Assembly: GCF_900105185.1 (NCBI RefSeq)
Contig: NZ_FNTJ01000002.1
Location: 1-64,000 of the forward strand
DNA from: Pseudomonas saponiphila
GTDB taxonomy: Bacteria; Pseudomonadota; Gammaproteobacteria; Pseudomonadales; Pseudomonadaceae
Direction of reading: 5' to 3'
Length of the DNA: 64,000 nt
Of the stretch, positions 37,695 to 46,009 are shown in pieces; within the stretch, counting starts at the first letter, position 1; every line of letters starts with the position of its first letter. Both the position numbers and the translations under genes were made by a program. A model generated the notes under the pieces. The model was not told where the DNA came from. It ran no database searches and was given only the letters and a program-made list of their open reading frames with translations.

Positions 37695-38327
37695 CTAGGC
37701 TGCGGCTTTGCGGATGGTCGCCAGCAAGCCCGCGGCACCGAGGAACAGGCCGGCGAAAGTGCGGTTCATTCGACGCTGCTGGACCGGGGTGCGCAACAGG
37801 CGCAGGACCTTGGACGCCAGCCCGGTGTAGCCGGCCATGACGATCAGGTCGACCACGATCATGGTGGCGCCGAGGATCAGGTACTGCTTGACCAGGGGCG
37901 CGTGGGGGTCGATGAACTGCGGCAGCACCGCCAGCATGAACACCAGGGCCTTGGGGTTGCTGATGTTCACCAGGAAGCCGCGGAACATCAGGGCCAGGGG
38001 CTTGCCGATAGGACGGACAGCGGCGTCATCGCTCAGATCGCTGGGCAGCGCACGCCATTGCTTGACCGCCAGGTACACCAGGTAGGCCACGCCGAACCAC
38101 TTGATGGCGTAGAAGGCGGTGGCCGAGGCCGCGAGGATGGCGCCGACACCGGCGGCGACAATGGCAATCTGCAGGGCCAGGCCCAGTTGCAGGCCCAGAG
38201 CGTTCCAATAACCGCGCCAGAAACCGTATTGCAGGCCGCAGGACATCGACGCAATCGCGCCGGCTCCCGGGGAAAGACTGATTACCCAACTGGCGGCAAA
38301 GAACGCCAGCCATGTCTCAAGCACCAT
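37695..38327 (-). CDS. LysE/RhtB-family amino-acid exporter
   Basis: A 210-residue inner-membrane protein with about six hydrophobic helices and the LysE/RhtB signature near the start (WVISLSPGAGAIASMSCGLQ) plus GFLVNISNPKALVFMLAVLP. The family exports amino acids such as lysine, threonine or homoserine lactone precursors; the substrate here is unknown. The ATG at 38327 begins the first helix and is preferred over an upstream in-frame start. It stands alone, ending at a strong terminator. Confidence 0.88.
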   Translation of the reverse strand: MVLETWLAFFAASWVISLSPGAGAIASMSCGLQYGFWRGYWNALGLQLGLALQIAIVAAGVGAILAASATAFYAIKWFGVAYLVYLAVKQWRALPSDLSDDAAVRPIGKPLALMFRGFLVNISNPKALVFMLAVLPQFIDPHAPLVKQYLILGATMIVVDLIVMAGYTGLASKVLRLLRTPVQQRRMNRTFAGLFLGAAGLLATIRKAAA

Positions 38328-38430
38328 CGCACACCTCGGATCCAATTGGTCGTGACTGCCTAAGCTAAACCTCCGCTTCGTGGCTGACCATACTTTTTTC
38401 GTCGGGAGCCTGTGGCTACAAAGGAGGGTG

Positions 38431-39012
38431 TTACTTCTCGCCGTTGCCCACAGGCAGCGCATCCGTGCCCCGCCAGCGCCGCACCGAACGCTGGAAGAAC
38501 AGACTGTTGGGGACCTGGACCATGGCGCTGCCGGTGCCGGCCTCCTCGGCTTCGATGAGGGTGGTGTACAGCAGGTTGATCGCCACCACCCGGCCCTTTA
38601 CGCCTGGCTTGTCGACGGTGTCCACCAGCTCCACCACGTCGCCCAGGCGGAACGGGCCGACGGTGAAGATCAGGATCGCGCAGAGCAGGTTGGACAGCAC
38701 GCTCCACATGGCGAAGAAGGCCACCGCCGCCACGGCGACAAAGCCGGACAGCGCGGTCCACAGCACCGTGGCGGAAACCCCCAGGCGCTCCAGGACGAAG
38801 ATCACCGCGCTGCCCATGATCAGCCAGCGCAGGCCGCCGCGCAGGGGCATCAGCAACTGCGGCGGGAATGGGTAACGCTGACCCAGGCGAGTCAGGCCAC
38901 GGGCCACGAAACGCTGGGCCAGATAGCCCGCCAGGAGAATCAGCAGGATCTGCACGCCCACCCACAACGGACCGATCCACTGCGCCGGCAACGGCAACTG
39001 CAGCGCCTCCAT
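38431..39012 (-). CDS. Small MscS-family mechanosensitive channel
   Basis: A 193-residue protein with three hydrophobic helices and the MscS core: the pore helix is followed by NLLCAILIFTVGPFRLGDVV and the beta-domain GRVVAINLLYTTLIEAEEAG, with VQVPNSLFFQRSVRRW. It is shorter than E. coli MscS (286 residues) because the C-terminal alpha/beta cage domain is cut short, which is usual for this Pseudomonas subgroup. The ATG shares a base with the ABC-F stop (TGATG), suggesting translational coupling. It opens under hypo-osmotic stress by family knowledge. Confidence 0.86.
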   Translation of the reverse strand: MEALQLPLPAQWIGPLWVGVQILLILLAGYLAQRFVARGLTRLGQRYPFPPQLLMPLRGGLRWLIMGSAVIFVLERLGVSATVLWTALSGFVAVAAVAFFAMWSVLSNLLCAILIFTVGPFRLGDVVELVDTVDKPGVKGRVVAINLLYTTLIEAEEAGTGSAMVQVPNSLFFQRSVRRWRGTDALPVGNGEK

Positions 39013-40922
39013 CAGGACAGCGCCTCCAGCTCGGCCTGCATGCTTTCCAGCAGTTCCAGGGCCTCCATCCAGGCTTCTTCCAGCTCGGACTCACGGGTCT
39101 TGAGCTTGGCCTGCTCGGCCAGCAAGTCGCGCAGCTCATCCTTGCGCGCCGCCTCGTACAAACCGCTGTCGCCGAGACTGGCCTCGATCTTGGCCAGACG
39201 CTCATGCACCTTGCCCAGCTCGGCTTCCAGCTTGTCGGCCTCGCGCTTGTGCGGCGCCAGTTGCTGACGCAGGGCGGCAGCAGCCTGGCGCTGGGCCTTC
39301 TTGTCGGTCTTGTCCGGGTTGACCGGCGTATTGCTGACCGGGGCATTGCGCTGACGGTAATCCACCAGCCAACGGGTGTAGTCGTCCAGGTCGCCGTCGA
39401 ACTCCTCGACCTTGCCGTCGGCCACCAGGAAGAAGTTGTCCGTGGTGCTCTTGAGCAGATGGCGATCGTGGGACACCACCAGTACCGCGCCACTGAACTC
39501 CTGCAGGGCCATGGTCAGGGCCAGGCGCATCTCCAGGTCCAGGTGGTTGGTGGGTTCGTCGAGCAGCAACAGGTTCGGCCGTTCCCAGGCGATCAGCGCC
39601 AGGGCCAGGCGGGCTTTTTCGCCGCCGGAGAAATTCAGCACCGGCTCGTCGATCCGTGCGCCACGGAAGTCGAAGCCGCCGAGGAAGTCACGCAGGGTCT
39701 GCTCTCGCTCGGTGGGCGCCAGGCGCTGCAAGTGCAGCAAGGGGCTGGCCTTGGAGTCCAGGGAGTCGAGCTGGTGCTGGGCGAAGTAGCCGACAACGGT
39801 GTTCTCGCCGCGGGTCAGGCGCCCGGACAACGGCTGCAACTCACCGGAGAGGTTCTTGATCAGGGTCGACTTGCCGGCGCCATTGGGGCCCAGCAGACCG
39901 ATACGCGCACCCGGAGTGAGCTGCAGCTTGACCTTCTCCAGGATCGTGCGCTCGCCATACCCCAGGCGGGCATCGGAGAGGTCGATCAGCGGACTGGAAA
40001 TCTTCGTCGACTCACGGAAGGTGAAGTCGAACGGCGAGTCGACGTGGGCCGCCGACAGTTCCTCCATGCGCTCCAGGGCCTTGATCCGGCTCTGGGCCTG
40101 GCGGGCCTTGGTGGCCTGGGCCTTGAAACGGGCGATGTAGCTTTCCATGTGCGCGCGCTGCGCCTGCTGCTTCTCGTAGGCTTGCTGTTGCTGGGCCAGA
40201 CGCTCGGCACGGGCGCGCTCGAAGGCGCTGTAGCCACCGCGATAGAGGGTGATCTTGCGCTGATCGACATGGGCGACATGATCGACCACGGCATCGAGAA
40301 AGTCGCGATCGTGGGAGATCAGCAGCAAGGTGCCGGGGTAACCCTTGAGCCAGTCTTCGAGCCAGATGATGGCGTCGAGGTCCAAGTGGTTGGTCGGCTC
40401 GTCGAGCAGCAGCAGGTCCGAGGGGCACATCAGCGCCTGGGCCAGGTTCAGGCGCATCCGCCAGCCCCCGGAGAAGTCGCCGACCTGGCGGTCCATCTGC
40501 TCGTTGGTGAAGCCCAGGCCGGCCAGCAACTTGCGCGCCCGGGCGTCGGCGGTGTAGCCGTCGGCGCTGTCCAGCTCGGCATGCAGACGTGCTTGCGCGG
40601 CGCCGTCGTGGGCGGCTTCCGCGGCGGCCAGGTCGCGTTGCACCTGGCGCAGGCGCAGGTCGCCGTCGAGCACGTAGTCCACAGCCAGGCGCTCAAGGGT
40701 ATCGACCTCCTGGCGCATGTGGGCAATGCGCCAGTCGGCGGGCAGGAAGCAGTCACCCGAATCCGGGTGCAACTCCCCGCGCAGCAGAGCGAACAGGCTG
40801 GATTTGCCGGCGCCATTGGCACCGATCAGGCCGGCTTTCTGGCCGGCGTGCAGGGTCAGCTCGGCGTCTTCTAGCAGACGTTGCGGGCCACGCTGTAAAG
40901 TCAGGTTCTGAAGTCGAATCAT
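39012..40922 (-). CDS. ABC-F family ATPase (YheS-like)
   Basis: A 636-residue soluble protein with two ABC domains and no membrane part. ABC1 has GANGAGKSS near residue 35, signature FSGGW and LLLLDEPTNHLD. ABC2 has GPNGAGKST, FSGGEKAR and LLLLDEPTNHLD. The linker between holds the ABC-F signature arm and a basic tRNA-facing helix (ERARAERLAQQQQAYEKQQA); the C-terminus is coiled coil. ABC-F proteins such as YheS and Uup act on the ribosome during difficult translation. The start at 40922 (MIRLQNLTLQRG) fits the family. It is followed without a gap by the MscS gene. Confidence 0.92.
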   Translation of the reverse strand: MIRLQNLTLQRGPQRLLEDAELTLHAGQKAGLIGANGAGKSSLFALLRGELHPDSGDCFLPADWRIAHMRQEVDTLERLAVDYVLDGDLRLRQVQRDLAAAEAAHDGAAQARLHAELDSADGYTADARARKLLAGLGFTNEQMDRQVGDFSGGWRMRLNLAQALMCPSDLLLLDEPTNHLDLDAIIWLEDWLKGYPGTLLLISHDRDFLDAVVDHVAHVDQRKITLYRGGYSAFERARAERLAQQQQAYEKQQAQRAHMESYIARFKAQATKARQAQSRIKALERMEELSAAHVDSPFDFTFRESTKISSPLIDLSDARLGYGERTILEKVKLQLTPGARIGLLGPNGAGKSTLIKNLSGELQPLSGRLTRGENTVVGYFAQHQLDSLDSKASPLLHLQRLAPTEREQTLRDFLGGFDFRGARIDEPVLNFSGGEKARLALALIAWERPNLLLLDEPTNHLDLEMRLALTMALQEFSGAVLVVSHDRHLLKSTTDNFFLVADGKVEEFDGDLDDYTRWLVDYRQRNAPVSNTPVNPDKTDKKAQRQAAAALRQQLAPHKREADKLEAELGKVHERLAKIEASLGDSGLYEAARKDELRDLLAEQAKLKTRESELEEAWMEALELLESMQAELEALS

Positions 40923-40972
40923 AATGGCGGCGGAGTCTACCAGCTTCGTTCGCAACTGGCGCGAGTAGCACT

Positions 40973-41437
40973 ATGTCCTCTGACCTGTGGAGTTTTTCCC
41001 TTGGCACCTATGCCCTTCCCGGCGTGCAGGAGGCCTGCCTGCAACTGCAGGACAGCGGGGCCAATGTCTGCCTGTTGCTGTGTGGCGCCTGGCTTGGCCA
41101 GCGAGGCGTCCGTTGCGACGCTCAGCGTTTGCAGCAGTTGCAGGTGCTGGCGGCGCCCTGGCATCGCGACGTGATTCAACCCTTGCGCGACTTGCGCACC
41201 GGCTGGCGCCAGGCGGCCCGCGAGGACAGTGAGTTGAGCGCCTTGCGCGAACAGGTCAAGACCCTGGAGCTGGAAGCCGAACGGCAATTGCTGTTGCGCT
41301 TGCAGGAGCGGGTACGGCAATGGCAGGACTCTCAGGCAACGAGCTTGGAAGACTGGCTGGAAGGATTGGCGGCCGGAGCCGCCGAACGCAACCGCGACGC
41401 GCTGCAGGTGCTGCGCGTCGCGGTGACCGGCGCTTAG
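40973..41437 (+). CDS. TIGR02444 family protein
   Basis: A 154-residue uncharacterised protein that begins SSDLWSFSLGTYALPGVQEA, the mark of the TIGR02444 (DUF2390) family found beside algP in Pseudomonas. It is mostly helical, with a likely coiled coil in the second half (SALREQVKTLELEAERQLLL). No function is known. The stop overlaps the convergent algP stop, so the two transcripts must overlap at their ends. It is divergent from the ABC-F gene with only 50 bases between starts. Confidence 0.85.
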   Translation: MSSDLWSFSLGTYALPGVQEACLQLQDSGANVCLLLCGAWLGQRGVRCDAQRLQQLQVLAAPWHRDVIQPLRDLRTGWRQAAREDSELSALREQVKTLELEAERQLLLRLQERVRQWQDSQATSLEDWLEGLAAGAAERNRDALQVLRVAVTGA

Positions 41438-42498
41438 GAAGCGCTGGAGGGAGTGCCGGCAGCAGCCGGTGCAGGCGTGGCGGCAGGTGTGCTCGCCGGA
41501 GCAGCTGCAGACGCCGTGGGCGCCGGAGCAGCAGGTTTGGCCGCAGCAGGCGCAGGTGCAGCCGGCTTGGCCGCTGGAGTAGCGGTTTTGGTGGCGGCTG
41601 GCTTGGCGACCGCCGGCTTCTTCGCGGCAGGTTTTGCCGCTGGTTTCGCTGCAGGCTTGGCGGCTGGCTTGGCCGCAGGTTTCGCTGCCGATGCTGCCGC
41701 AGGCTTGGCCGCCGCCGCCGGTTTGCTGGCAGGCTTGGCCGCAGTTTTTGCCGGGGCTTTTGCTACCGCAGGTTTAGCGGCAGTTTTGCTCGCTGCCGGT
41801 TTGGCAGCAGCAGTTTTGGTGGCTGCTGGCTTGGCGACAGGTTTAGCCGCAGACGTGGCGGCTGGTTTAGCAGCCACGGGTTTGGCAGCAGGCTTGGCGG
41901 CAGCGGTCTTGGTCGCAACAGGTTTGGCAGCAGCAGGCTTAGCCGCTACGGGCTTGCTCGTCGCAGGTTTGGCGGCGCTGGCGGCAGCAGGTTTTTTCGC
42001 AGCGGGTTTGGCCGCTGGCTTGGCAGCGGATTTGGCAGGCGCCTTGGTCGCAGGCTTGGCTGCCGGCTTCTTCGCCGCCACCGCGTCCGGCTTGGCATCA
42101 CGGGTGCTCAGTGCCTTGGCTACCGCTTCCTTCACACGGCCAACGCCTTGAGCCAACTTCAGGCTTTCCTGGGCATCGCGCTTGAGTTGCAGAATGTAGC
42201 TGCGGGTCTGGGCCTGACGTTCTTTCAATGCGTCCAGCAGGTCTTCGAGTTCCTTCACCGCGGTCTTGGCCTTGGCTTGTGCCTTGGCCTTGCCGGCCGC
42301 CGCGGCATCCTGCAATTTGGTGCGCGACTTGTGCAGTTTTTCCTGTGCCTTGCCTCGTTGTTTTTCCAGCTTGGCGAGCAGTTTTTCAGCATCAGCCAAG
42401 GCTTGGGAACAAGCGTTTTCCAAATGTTCGAGCAAGCTGCCCGACAACTGTTGGAGCAAATGCAACGGAGTATTTACAGGCTTCTTATTGGCCGACAT
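41434..42498 (-). CDS. algP: Alginate regulatory protein AlgP (histone H1-like)
   Basis: A 354-residue protein in two parts. The N-terminal domain (about 1-125) is helical and leucine/lysine-rich (LLQQLSGSLLEHLENACSQA). The C-terminal part is a long run of KPAA-type repeats (AKPAAKPAAKKPAA and variants) resembling eukaryotic histone H1 tails, ending in a PAAPAPA region. In P. aeruginosa AlgP (AlgR3) binds DNA and affects algD expression. The repetitive DNA is prone to slippage, so length varies between strains. It lies in the algQ/algP/algR neighbourhood, as in other pseudomonads. Confidence 0.93.
   Translation of the reverse strand: MSANKKPVNTPLHLLQQLSGSLLEHLENACSQALADAEKLLAKLEKQRGKAQEKLHKSRTKLQDAAAAGKAKAQAKAKTAVKELEDLLDALKERQAQTRSYILQLKRDAQESLKLAQGVGRVKEAVAKALSTRDAKPDAVAAKKPAAKPATKAPAKSAAKPAAKPAAKKPAAASAAKPATSKPVAAKPAAAKPVATKTAAAKPAAKPVAAKPAATSAAKPVAKPAATKTAAAKPAASKTAAKPAVAKAPAKTAAKPASKPAAAAKPAAASAAKPAAKPAAKPAAKPAAKPAAKKPAVAKPAATKTATPAAKPAAPAPAAAKPAAPAPTASAAAPASTPAATPAPAAAGTPSSAS
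41560..42075 (-). repeat. KPAA-coding tandem repeats within algP
   Basis: About half a kilobase of imperfect 12-base units (plus-strand GGCTTGGCCGCA/GGTTTGGCAGCA-like) encodes AAKPAAKPA-type repeats. Units differ at third positions, so it is an old, diverged array, not a recent expansion. Confidence 0.8.
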
Positions 42499-42691
42499 GG
42501 TTTACCTCCTGGCTGACGTGAGTTGCGGCTCATACTAGACCTCTGCTGTTACCGCCGCTAGGGCATGTTGACAGTATCGAAAGCCCGGCGTTGCAGCCGA
42601 CGGAAAATGTTCTTCGCCACCCTCGAAGTTGCTCAACAACCCGCCCTTTGTCGCTGGCATAATCCACCGCTACTCAGGCCGGAGAGTGCCC

Positions 42692-43357
42692 ATGTCGCGT
42701 TACCTGTTTTTGTCCTTGTGCCTGTTCTTGCCCTTGGCGCAGGCTGCTGCCGAAGCACCGCCCAACGACGCTCATGATCTTGCCTACAGCCTGGGCGCGA
42801 GCCTCGGCGAACGGCTGCGCAATGAAGTCCCCGACCTGCAGATCCAGGCGTTGGTGGAGGGATTGAAAGCCGCCTACCAAGGCAAGCCGCTGGCCCTCAA
42901 GAGCGAACGCATCGAACAACTCCTGGCCCAGCACGAAGCGCAGATCAGCGAACAGTCGGCCCGGTCGCAGATCGAGACGGCGCTGGAAAACGAACGACGT
43001 TTTCTCGATCAGGAAAAAGCCAAGCCCGGCGTGCGTCAGCTGGCTGACGGCATCCTGCTGACCGAGCTGGCGCCAGGCAGCGGCAACAAGGCCAGTCCTA
43101 ACGGTTCGGTCCAGGTGCGCTACACCGGACGCCTGCCTGACGGCACCGTGTTCGATCAGACACAACAGCCCCAATGGTTTCGCCTGGATAGCGTGATTGC
43201 CGGCTGGCGCATCGCCTTGGCACAGATGCCCACCGGCGCCAGATGGCGGCTGGTGATTCCTTCGGAACAGGCCTATGGCACCGAAGGCGCGGGCGATCTG
43301 ATCGCTCCCTACACGCCACTGGTGTTCGATATTGAATTGCTGGGCGTGGCCGGCTGA
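42692..43357 (+). CDS. FKBP-type peptidyl-prolyl isomerase (FklB/Mip-like)
   Basis: A 221-residue periplasmic protein: signal peptide (YLFLSLCLFLPLAQAAA), an N-terminal helical dimerisation domain (about 25-120, with DLAYSLGASLGERLRNEVPD), then a C-terminal FKBP domain (SVQVRYTGRLPDGTVFDQTQ, WRLVIPSEQAYG, PYTPLVFDIELL). It should catalyse proline cis/trans isomerisation of exported proteins. The ATG at 42692 with GGAG upstream starts the signal peptide. It corresponds in position to the PA5254 gene next to algP and algQ. A bidirectional terminator separates it from algQ. Confidence 0.9.
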   Translation: MSRYLFLSLCLFLPLAQAAAEAPPNDAHDLAYSLGASLGERLRNEVPDLQIQALVEGLKAAYQGKPLALKSERIEQLLAQHEAQISEQSARSQIETALENERRFLDQEKAKPGVRQLADGILLTELAPGSGNKASPNGSVQVRYTGRLPDGTVFDQTQQPQWFRLDSVIAGWRIALAQMPTGARWRLVIPSEQAYGTEGAGDLIAPYTPLVFDIELLGVAG

Positions 43358-43371
43358 ATCGCAGAAACAAG

Positions 43372-43395
43372 AACGGCACGCCTGGGCGTGCCGTT
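43372..43395. terminator. Hairpin between fklB-like gene and algQ
   Basis: AACGGCACGCC (43372-43382) and GGCGTGCCGTT (43385-43395) form a perfect 11-bp stem with a two-base loop between two convergent genes; flanking runs are short. Confidence 0.75.
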
Positions 43396-43416
43396 TGCTG
43401 ATGCTCGAACCTGGTT

Positions 43417-43875
43417 TCAGGCCTGAGCTACCGCGTCCTGCTTGTGGGCGTTGTGCAGCACTTCGATCAGGCAATCTTCCAGCTCGAAGCGTTCGTGCAA
43501 CAGACCACCCAACTCCTTGAACTTCTGCGCCACACACTGACCCGCATCGCACAGATCGTTGAACGCCAGGAGTTTTTCGGTGATCACGTCGATACGCGGA
43601 TAGAGGGTATCGGCCAGTTCAAGACCGCGCTTGTCGCCAAAGGCCTTGGCTTCGCTGGTCAGCTGTTCGTAGATTTCAAAATGTCCGGCGGAAACATAGT
43701 CCACCAGAATCCCGCAGAATTCCTGCAGCGGCTTCTTGCTCTCGCTCAACGCTTCTGGCTCGGCGCCCAGCGCATCATAGGCTCGAACCAGTTCGTGACG
43801 CTCCTGCAACCAGCGATCGATCAGCAGATGCACTCCACCCCAGCGTTCCTGAGCATTCTGACAACTTTCGAGCAT
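43417..43875 (-). CDS. algQ: Anti-sigma-70 / alginate regulator AlgQ (Rsd)
   Basis: A 152-residue all-helical protein of the Rsd/AlgQ family, which binds region 4 of the housekeeping sigma factor and shifts polymerase to other sigma factors; in P. aeruginosa it affects alginate and virulence gene expression. It shows the family's [20 protein letters not shown] and [17 protein letters not shown]. The ATG at 43875 (MLESCQNAQ) is the conserved start and has AGAGA upstream; the frame extends further upstream with no family match. Confidence 0.95.
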   Translation of the reverse strand: MLESCQNAQERWGGVHLLIDRWLQERHELVRAYDALGAEPEALSESKKPLQEFCGILVDYVSAGHFEIYEQLTSEAKAFGDKRGLELADTLYPRIDVITEKLLAFNDLCDAGQCVAQKFKELGGLLHERFELEDCLIEVLHNAHKQDAVAQA

Positions 43876-44084
43876 GGTGATCTCTCTTCCCTTATGGGTC
43901 ATGCCATCTGCCCGCCGCCCCCCTTGTTGGAGACTCTGGATCCGGTCGGACACAACAGCATCGAGCAACATAATTCCGGTGACAGGTGCGGGCCAGATTA
44001 TGCCCGCTCGACAACAGCATCAAGGTACGCAGGAGATAAAGTTCATACAAGCGTTTAATCCGCGCCCTGCCTCCAAACACTGAC

Positions 44085-44606
44085 TCAGGGCAACGCCTCA
44101 ATCCGGCGTGCAGCCCGCGCCATACGCAGCAGGCGATAGCCGCTGAAGATCAGCATGATCAGGAAGAACAGCAGACTCCACTCGGGCAGGCTCATGTCCA
44201 GCAGCGTCCAGGTGACCTCGGCGCAGTCCGAAGTGCCCATGAAGGTCAATTGCAGCGCCTGCCACCAGGACAGCTGGCGCAGCATGAAAGGCATGTCCGG
44301 CAGACAGGCCAGGAGCTGCTCGGAAGGAATGTTCTGCAGCAACACATGACGCCCGGCGGTGATCACCCCGAGCAGGCCCAGTATCAGGTTGAGCCCCCAG
44401 TAGAGCGCTCGCCCCACACGCCCCGGTCCCTGCGCCACAGCCAGCAGGTTGACCCCGCCGAACATCAGCAGCAACAGGCGCTGCGCCCCCCACAACGGAC
44501 AGGACTCAAGGCCGCCACCGGTTTGCAGGTTGAATGCCGCCCATGAGGCCAAGGCCCCCGCCAGGAACACCAGGGAGAACAGCACGCGGGAGCCGGCCAG
44601 CGACAT
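44085..44606 (-). CDS. DsbB-family protein (DsbH-like) lacking a CxxC cysteine
   Basis: A 173-residue four-helix inner-membrane protein of the DsbB family, in the place of PA5256 (dsbH). DsbB reoxidises DsbA and passes electrons to quinone. The second cysteine pair is present (C101 and C128, in LLACLPDM and TSDCAEVTW). In the first loop, where CxxC is expected, the sequence is ESCPLWGAQR: C36 is kept and the second cysteine is tryptophan (W39, TGG). The quinone-reactive cysteine would therefore be missing. The ending SLPEWSLLFF matches the family. Function as a full DsbB is doubtful. Confidence 0.85.
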   Translation of the reverse strand: MSLAGSRVLFSLVFLAGALASWAAFNLQTGGGLESCPLWGAQRLLLLMFGGVNLLAVAQGPGRVGRALYWGLNLILGLLGVITAGRHVLLQNIPSEQLLACLPDMPFMLRQLSWWQALQLTFMGTSDCAEVTWTLLDMSLPEWSLLFFLIMLIFSGYRLLRMARAARRIEALP

Positions 44607-44770
44607 GAGATATCCGTAACACAAAGAAACAGGCAGCCACGGTAGAGAAAGCGCTCGCGGCTTTCAAGAAGCGCTATGCCGCAGTCGATCGACGAGAGTC
44701 AGCGAGCAAGTGCTGCAACCCGGACCAGAAGACCGGTTGCCCATTACAGGCGACCGGCCCTTGCAGCGCT

Positions 44771-46009
44771 TCAGGCCCGCGCCGGGACCGGCAACGGTGA
44801 TGCCAGCAGACGCTCGTCGAGCATGCCTAACCCCTCCTGGAACAGTTGGTTGCTGCGATCGGTATCGCCCAACTGTGCCAGCAACCGGGCCAGCTCGGCA
44901 CAGGTTTCAGGGTTGCGCTGCAGGCGCAGGCTGCTTTCCAGATAGTCCCGGGCCTTGCCCCACAGACTGTTCTGCAGGCACAGACGCCCCAGGGTCAGCA
45001 GCAGACCGGGATCGTCAGCGTGCTCCTTCAGCCAGTGCTCGGCGGTCTGCAACTGACGAGACGGGTCGCTTCCACGCACCAGGCCGTAGAGCCGCGCCAG
45101 ATGGCTTTCATACTTGCGCTTTATGGCGGTACGCAGCGCCTCTTCGGCTTCGGCACCGGCCCCCAACTGACGCAACTGCTCGGCGTAGGCCAACACCAGT
45201 TGCGGCTCCTGGCGTTGCGCCGAGGTCAGTTGTTGCCAGGCGCGATTGAGAGACTGCAAGCCCGCCACCTGATCCTCTTCACGACGTGCAGCCAGGCTCA
45301 GGTTCTCGCCCCAGGCCCGACGCTCCAGTTCCTGCAACTCGCTGGCCGGCAGCGCCTTGTCCTTGCGCAACTCGGGCAGCAAGCGGATCAACGCCGACCA
45401 GTCGCCACGCTGCTGATGCAAGCGCTGCAACTGACGCAACACCTGAACGCTGTGCGGATGACGCTCGTGCATGGCTTGCAGGGTGCTTAGGGCGCCTTCG
45501 GTATCGCCCCGGTCGGTCTGCAACTGAGCATGGCTCAGAGCTACCGCCAACTCCGCCTGGGGCTGCCGGGTCAGCGCCCGCTCCAGTAGCCGGTCGCACT
45601 CTTCGTAGTGGCCTTGCTCGTTGGCGGCACGGGCCGCACCGAGGTAGTACAGCAGCGGCTGGCGTTCGGCCTCGGCGGCACGGTACAGGTGCTTTTGCGC
45701 GCTGGCCCAGCGACCTTCGGCCAGGTCCATCTGGCCCTGCTCGATGGCGATCTGCACCCGGCGACTGCGATTGCGGCTCGACCAGGGATTGACCACGCCA
45801 CCGGAAACCATCACCAGCTCGATCAACAACTTGATCCCCCAGATCACCAGCCAGACCAGCGCCACCAGGGCCAGGGTCGCCCACAAGCTCGATTCGTAGC
45901 GGAAGTTGCTGTAGGCGATCAGCACGTAACCTGGATGCTCGGCGATGGCCAGCCCCAGCAAGCCAATGGCGGCGATGACCAACAGCACAATCACGTAGGC
46001 GCGCTTCAT
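44771..46009 (-). CDS. hemY: Haem biosynthesis-associated TPR protein HemY
   Basis: A 412-residue inner-membrane protein: two N-terminal transmembrane helices (about residues 5-23 and 42-63) followed by a large cytosolic tetratricopeptide repeat domain (AEGRWASAQKHLYRAAEAER and later units). HemY of gamma-proteobacteria lies at the end of the hemCDXY operon and is thought to help haem synthesis or trafficking; it is not the Bacillus protoporphyrinogen oxidase of the same name. Its start overlaps the hemX stop by four bases. Confidence 0.93.
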   Translation of the reverse strand: MKRAYVIVLLVIAAIGLLGLAIAEHPGYVLIAYSNFRYESSLWATLALVALVWLVIWGIKLLIELVMVSGGVVNPWSSRNRSRRVQIAIEQGQMDLAEGRWASAQKHLYRAAEAERQPLLYYLGAARAANEQGHYEECDRLLERALTRQPQAELAVALSHAQLQTDRGDTEGALSTLQAMHERHPHSVQVLRQLQRLHQQRGDWSALIRLLPELRKDKALPASELQELERRAWGENLSLAARREEDQVAGLQSLNRAWQQLTSAQRQEPQLVLAYAEQLRQLGAGAEAEEALRTAIKRKYESHLARLYGLVRGSDPSRQLQTAEHWLKEHADDPGLLLTLGRLCLQNSLWGKARDYLESSLRLQRNPETCAELARLLAQLGDTDRSNQLFQEGLGMLDERLLASPLPVPARA

